A stretch of DNA of 64,000 bases from Flavobacterium aestivum. GTDB taxonomy: Bacteria > Bacteroidota > Bacteroidia > Flavobacteriales > Flavobacteriaceae. This document shows, piece after piece, positions 63,325 to 64,000 of this stretch. The notes under the pieces are model-generated. The model did no database searches, was not told where the DNA came from, and saw only the letters and a list, made by a program, of their open reading frames with translations. Each line of letters opens with the position of its first letter. The stretch's first letter is position 1. Location: positions 3,844,001 to 3,908,000 of the forward strand of contig NZ_CP113977.2 of NCBI RefSeq assembly GCF_026870175.2, written 5' to 3'. Both the position numbers and the translations under genes were made by a program.

Positions 63325-63951
63325 ATGCCAGAACAATTAAAAAAAATATTTCCATCCTTTTCTAACGAATTGATACAAGAGATAAAAACAAACGAAGTCA
63401 TCAAAGACTTTAGTGCTGGCGAAGTTATCATGCGCACCGGGCAGTATATCAAGAATACAGTTCTGGTTACCAAAGGAACCATCAAAGTTTATCGTGAAGA
63501 TATTGATGGTGGCGAATTTTTTATGTACTACTTAAAACCTGGGCAAGCATGTGCACTATCTATGGTTTGTGCCACCAAAAATGAAAAAAGCCAAATTATG
63601 GCTAAAGTTGTTGAGAATGCCGAAGTAATCATGCTTCCTCTATCCTTGATGGATAAATGGATGATGGAACATCGCAGTTGGTATGAATTTGTAATTAGTA
63701 CCTACCGTAACCGCTTTGAAGAAGTACTGGAAGTTATTGACAGTATTGCTTTTAGAGCTATGGATGAACGTCTGGAGTTCTACCTGAAACGCCAAGTTGA
63801 TGTGTGTGGCAGCAAGGAACTAAAACTTTCTCATCAAGAAATTGGATCAGATTTGAATACCTCCAGAGAAGTAATTTCAAGACTACTCAAAAAAATGGAA
63901 CAAAGAGGTCTCGTTGTTTTGTCTCGCAACCAAATTGAAGTTTTGATGTAG
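63325..63951 (+). CDS. Crp/Fnr-family transcription regulator
   Basis: I start at the ATG at 63325 (MPEQLKKIFPSF, 208 residues); the longer frame from 63232 encodes a Phe/Thr-rich segment unlike the family. An N-terminal cyclic-nucleotide-binding-like beta-barrel (about 10-115, FSAGEVIMRTGQYIKNTVLV and KGTIKVYRED) is followed by a long dimerisation helix (about 118-145) and a winged helix-turn-helix (about 160-208) with SHQEIGSDLNTSREVISRLL. The four-Cys iron-sulfur pattern of true Fnr is absent; the Cys residues in GQACALSMVC are not arranged that way. Ligand unknown. The divergent rhodanese gene is a possible target. Just past the stop, at the window edge, AAAAAACCGTC may begin a terminator. 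Confidence 0.92.
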   Translation: MPEQLKKIFPSFSNELIQEIKTNEVIKDFSAGEVIMRTGQYIKNTVLVTKGTIKVYREDIDGGEFFMYYLKPGQACALSMVCATKNEKSQIMAKVVENAEVIMLPLSLMDKWMMEHRSWYEFVISTYRNRFEEVLEVIDSIAFRAMDERLEFYLKRQVDVCGSKELKLSHQEIGSDLNTSREVISRLLKKMEQRGLVVLSRNQIEVLM

Positions 63952-64000
63952 ATTATCTTAATGTGACAAATGTTACTGTAAATAAAAAACCGTCTTCGCA

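Overview
The window is AT-rich DNA from a member of the Bacteroidota, most likely a gliding Flavobacterium or close relative. The evidence is type IX secretion (T9SS) hardware (two PorP/SprF-like proteins, two giant adhesins with gliding-motility type C-terminal sorting domains), SprB-type and DUF11-type repeats, outer-membrane receptors of the Bacteroidota barrel family, and a GapN-type dehydrogenase. No tRNA, rRNA, CRISPR array, insertion sequence or phage gene was recognised.

Region 1 (1-30568, minus strand) is a biosynthetic operon of at least six genes, all read toward the left edge. In order of transcription: a three-module NRPS (truncated C-A-PCP, C-A-PCP, C-A-PCP); a PKS/NRPS hybrid (KS, degenerate AT, ACP, C-A-PCP); a TonB-dependent-receptor-like outer-membrane protein; a CmlA-type di-iron beta-hydroxylase; a three-module terminal NRPS with an N-terminal docking domain and a C-terminal thioesterase; and a plug-less outer-membrane barrel cut by the window edge. 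Specificity codes read by eye suggest Tyr-Ser-Ser-(C2 unit)-X-Val/Ile-X-Ala, probably with beta-hydroxytyrosine first. The acyltransferase region lacks its catalytic serine motif, so a separate acyltransferase would have to load the ACP. No phosphopantetheinyl transferase, MbtH protein or exporter of a classic type is visible.

Region 2 (30569-32213) is a long divergent control region followed by a LuxR-type response regulator on the plus strand. A 12-base element occurs twice with a 22-base period on the NRPS side and once more, oriented toward the regulator, just before the regulator gene. This is a good candidate operator for a cluster-linked, self-regulating switch.

Region 3 (32310-35749) holds a DyP-type peroxidase with a small probable partner protein, a 2H-phosphoesterase, and a single-domain response regulator. 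The response regulator overlaps the next upstream gene, a sensor kinase (35739-37163).

Region 4 (37343-60067) is a surface and motility region: adhesin (DUF11 repeats) - PorP/SprF - OmpA/PD40 protein; a second sensor kinase, paralogous to the first, facing a NarL-type regulator; an M1 metallopeptidase; a small membrane protein; and a second adhesin (Ig-like and SprB repeats) with its own PorP/SprF.

Region 5 (60068-64000) is mostly housekeeping: a small membrane-anchored protein of unknown function, a GapN-type NADP-dependent glyceraldehyde-3-phosphate dehydrogenase, a rhodanese and a divergent Crp/Fnr-type regulator. Several start sites were moved from TTG or upstream positions to the first plausible ATG; this is stated in each entry.
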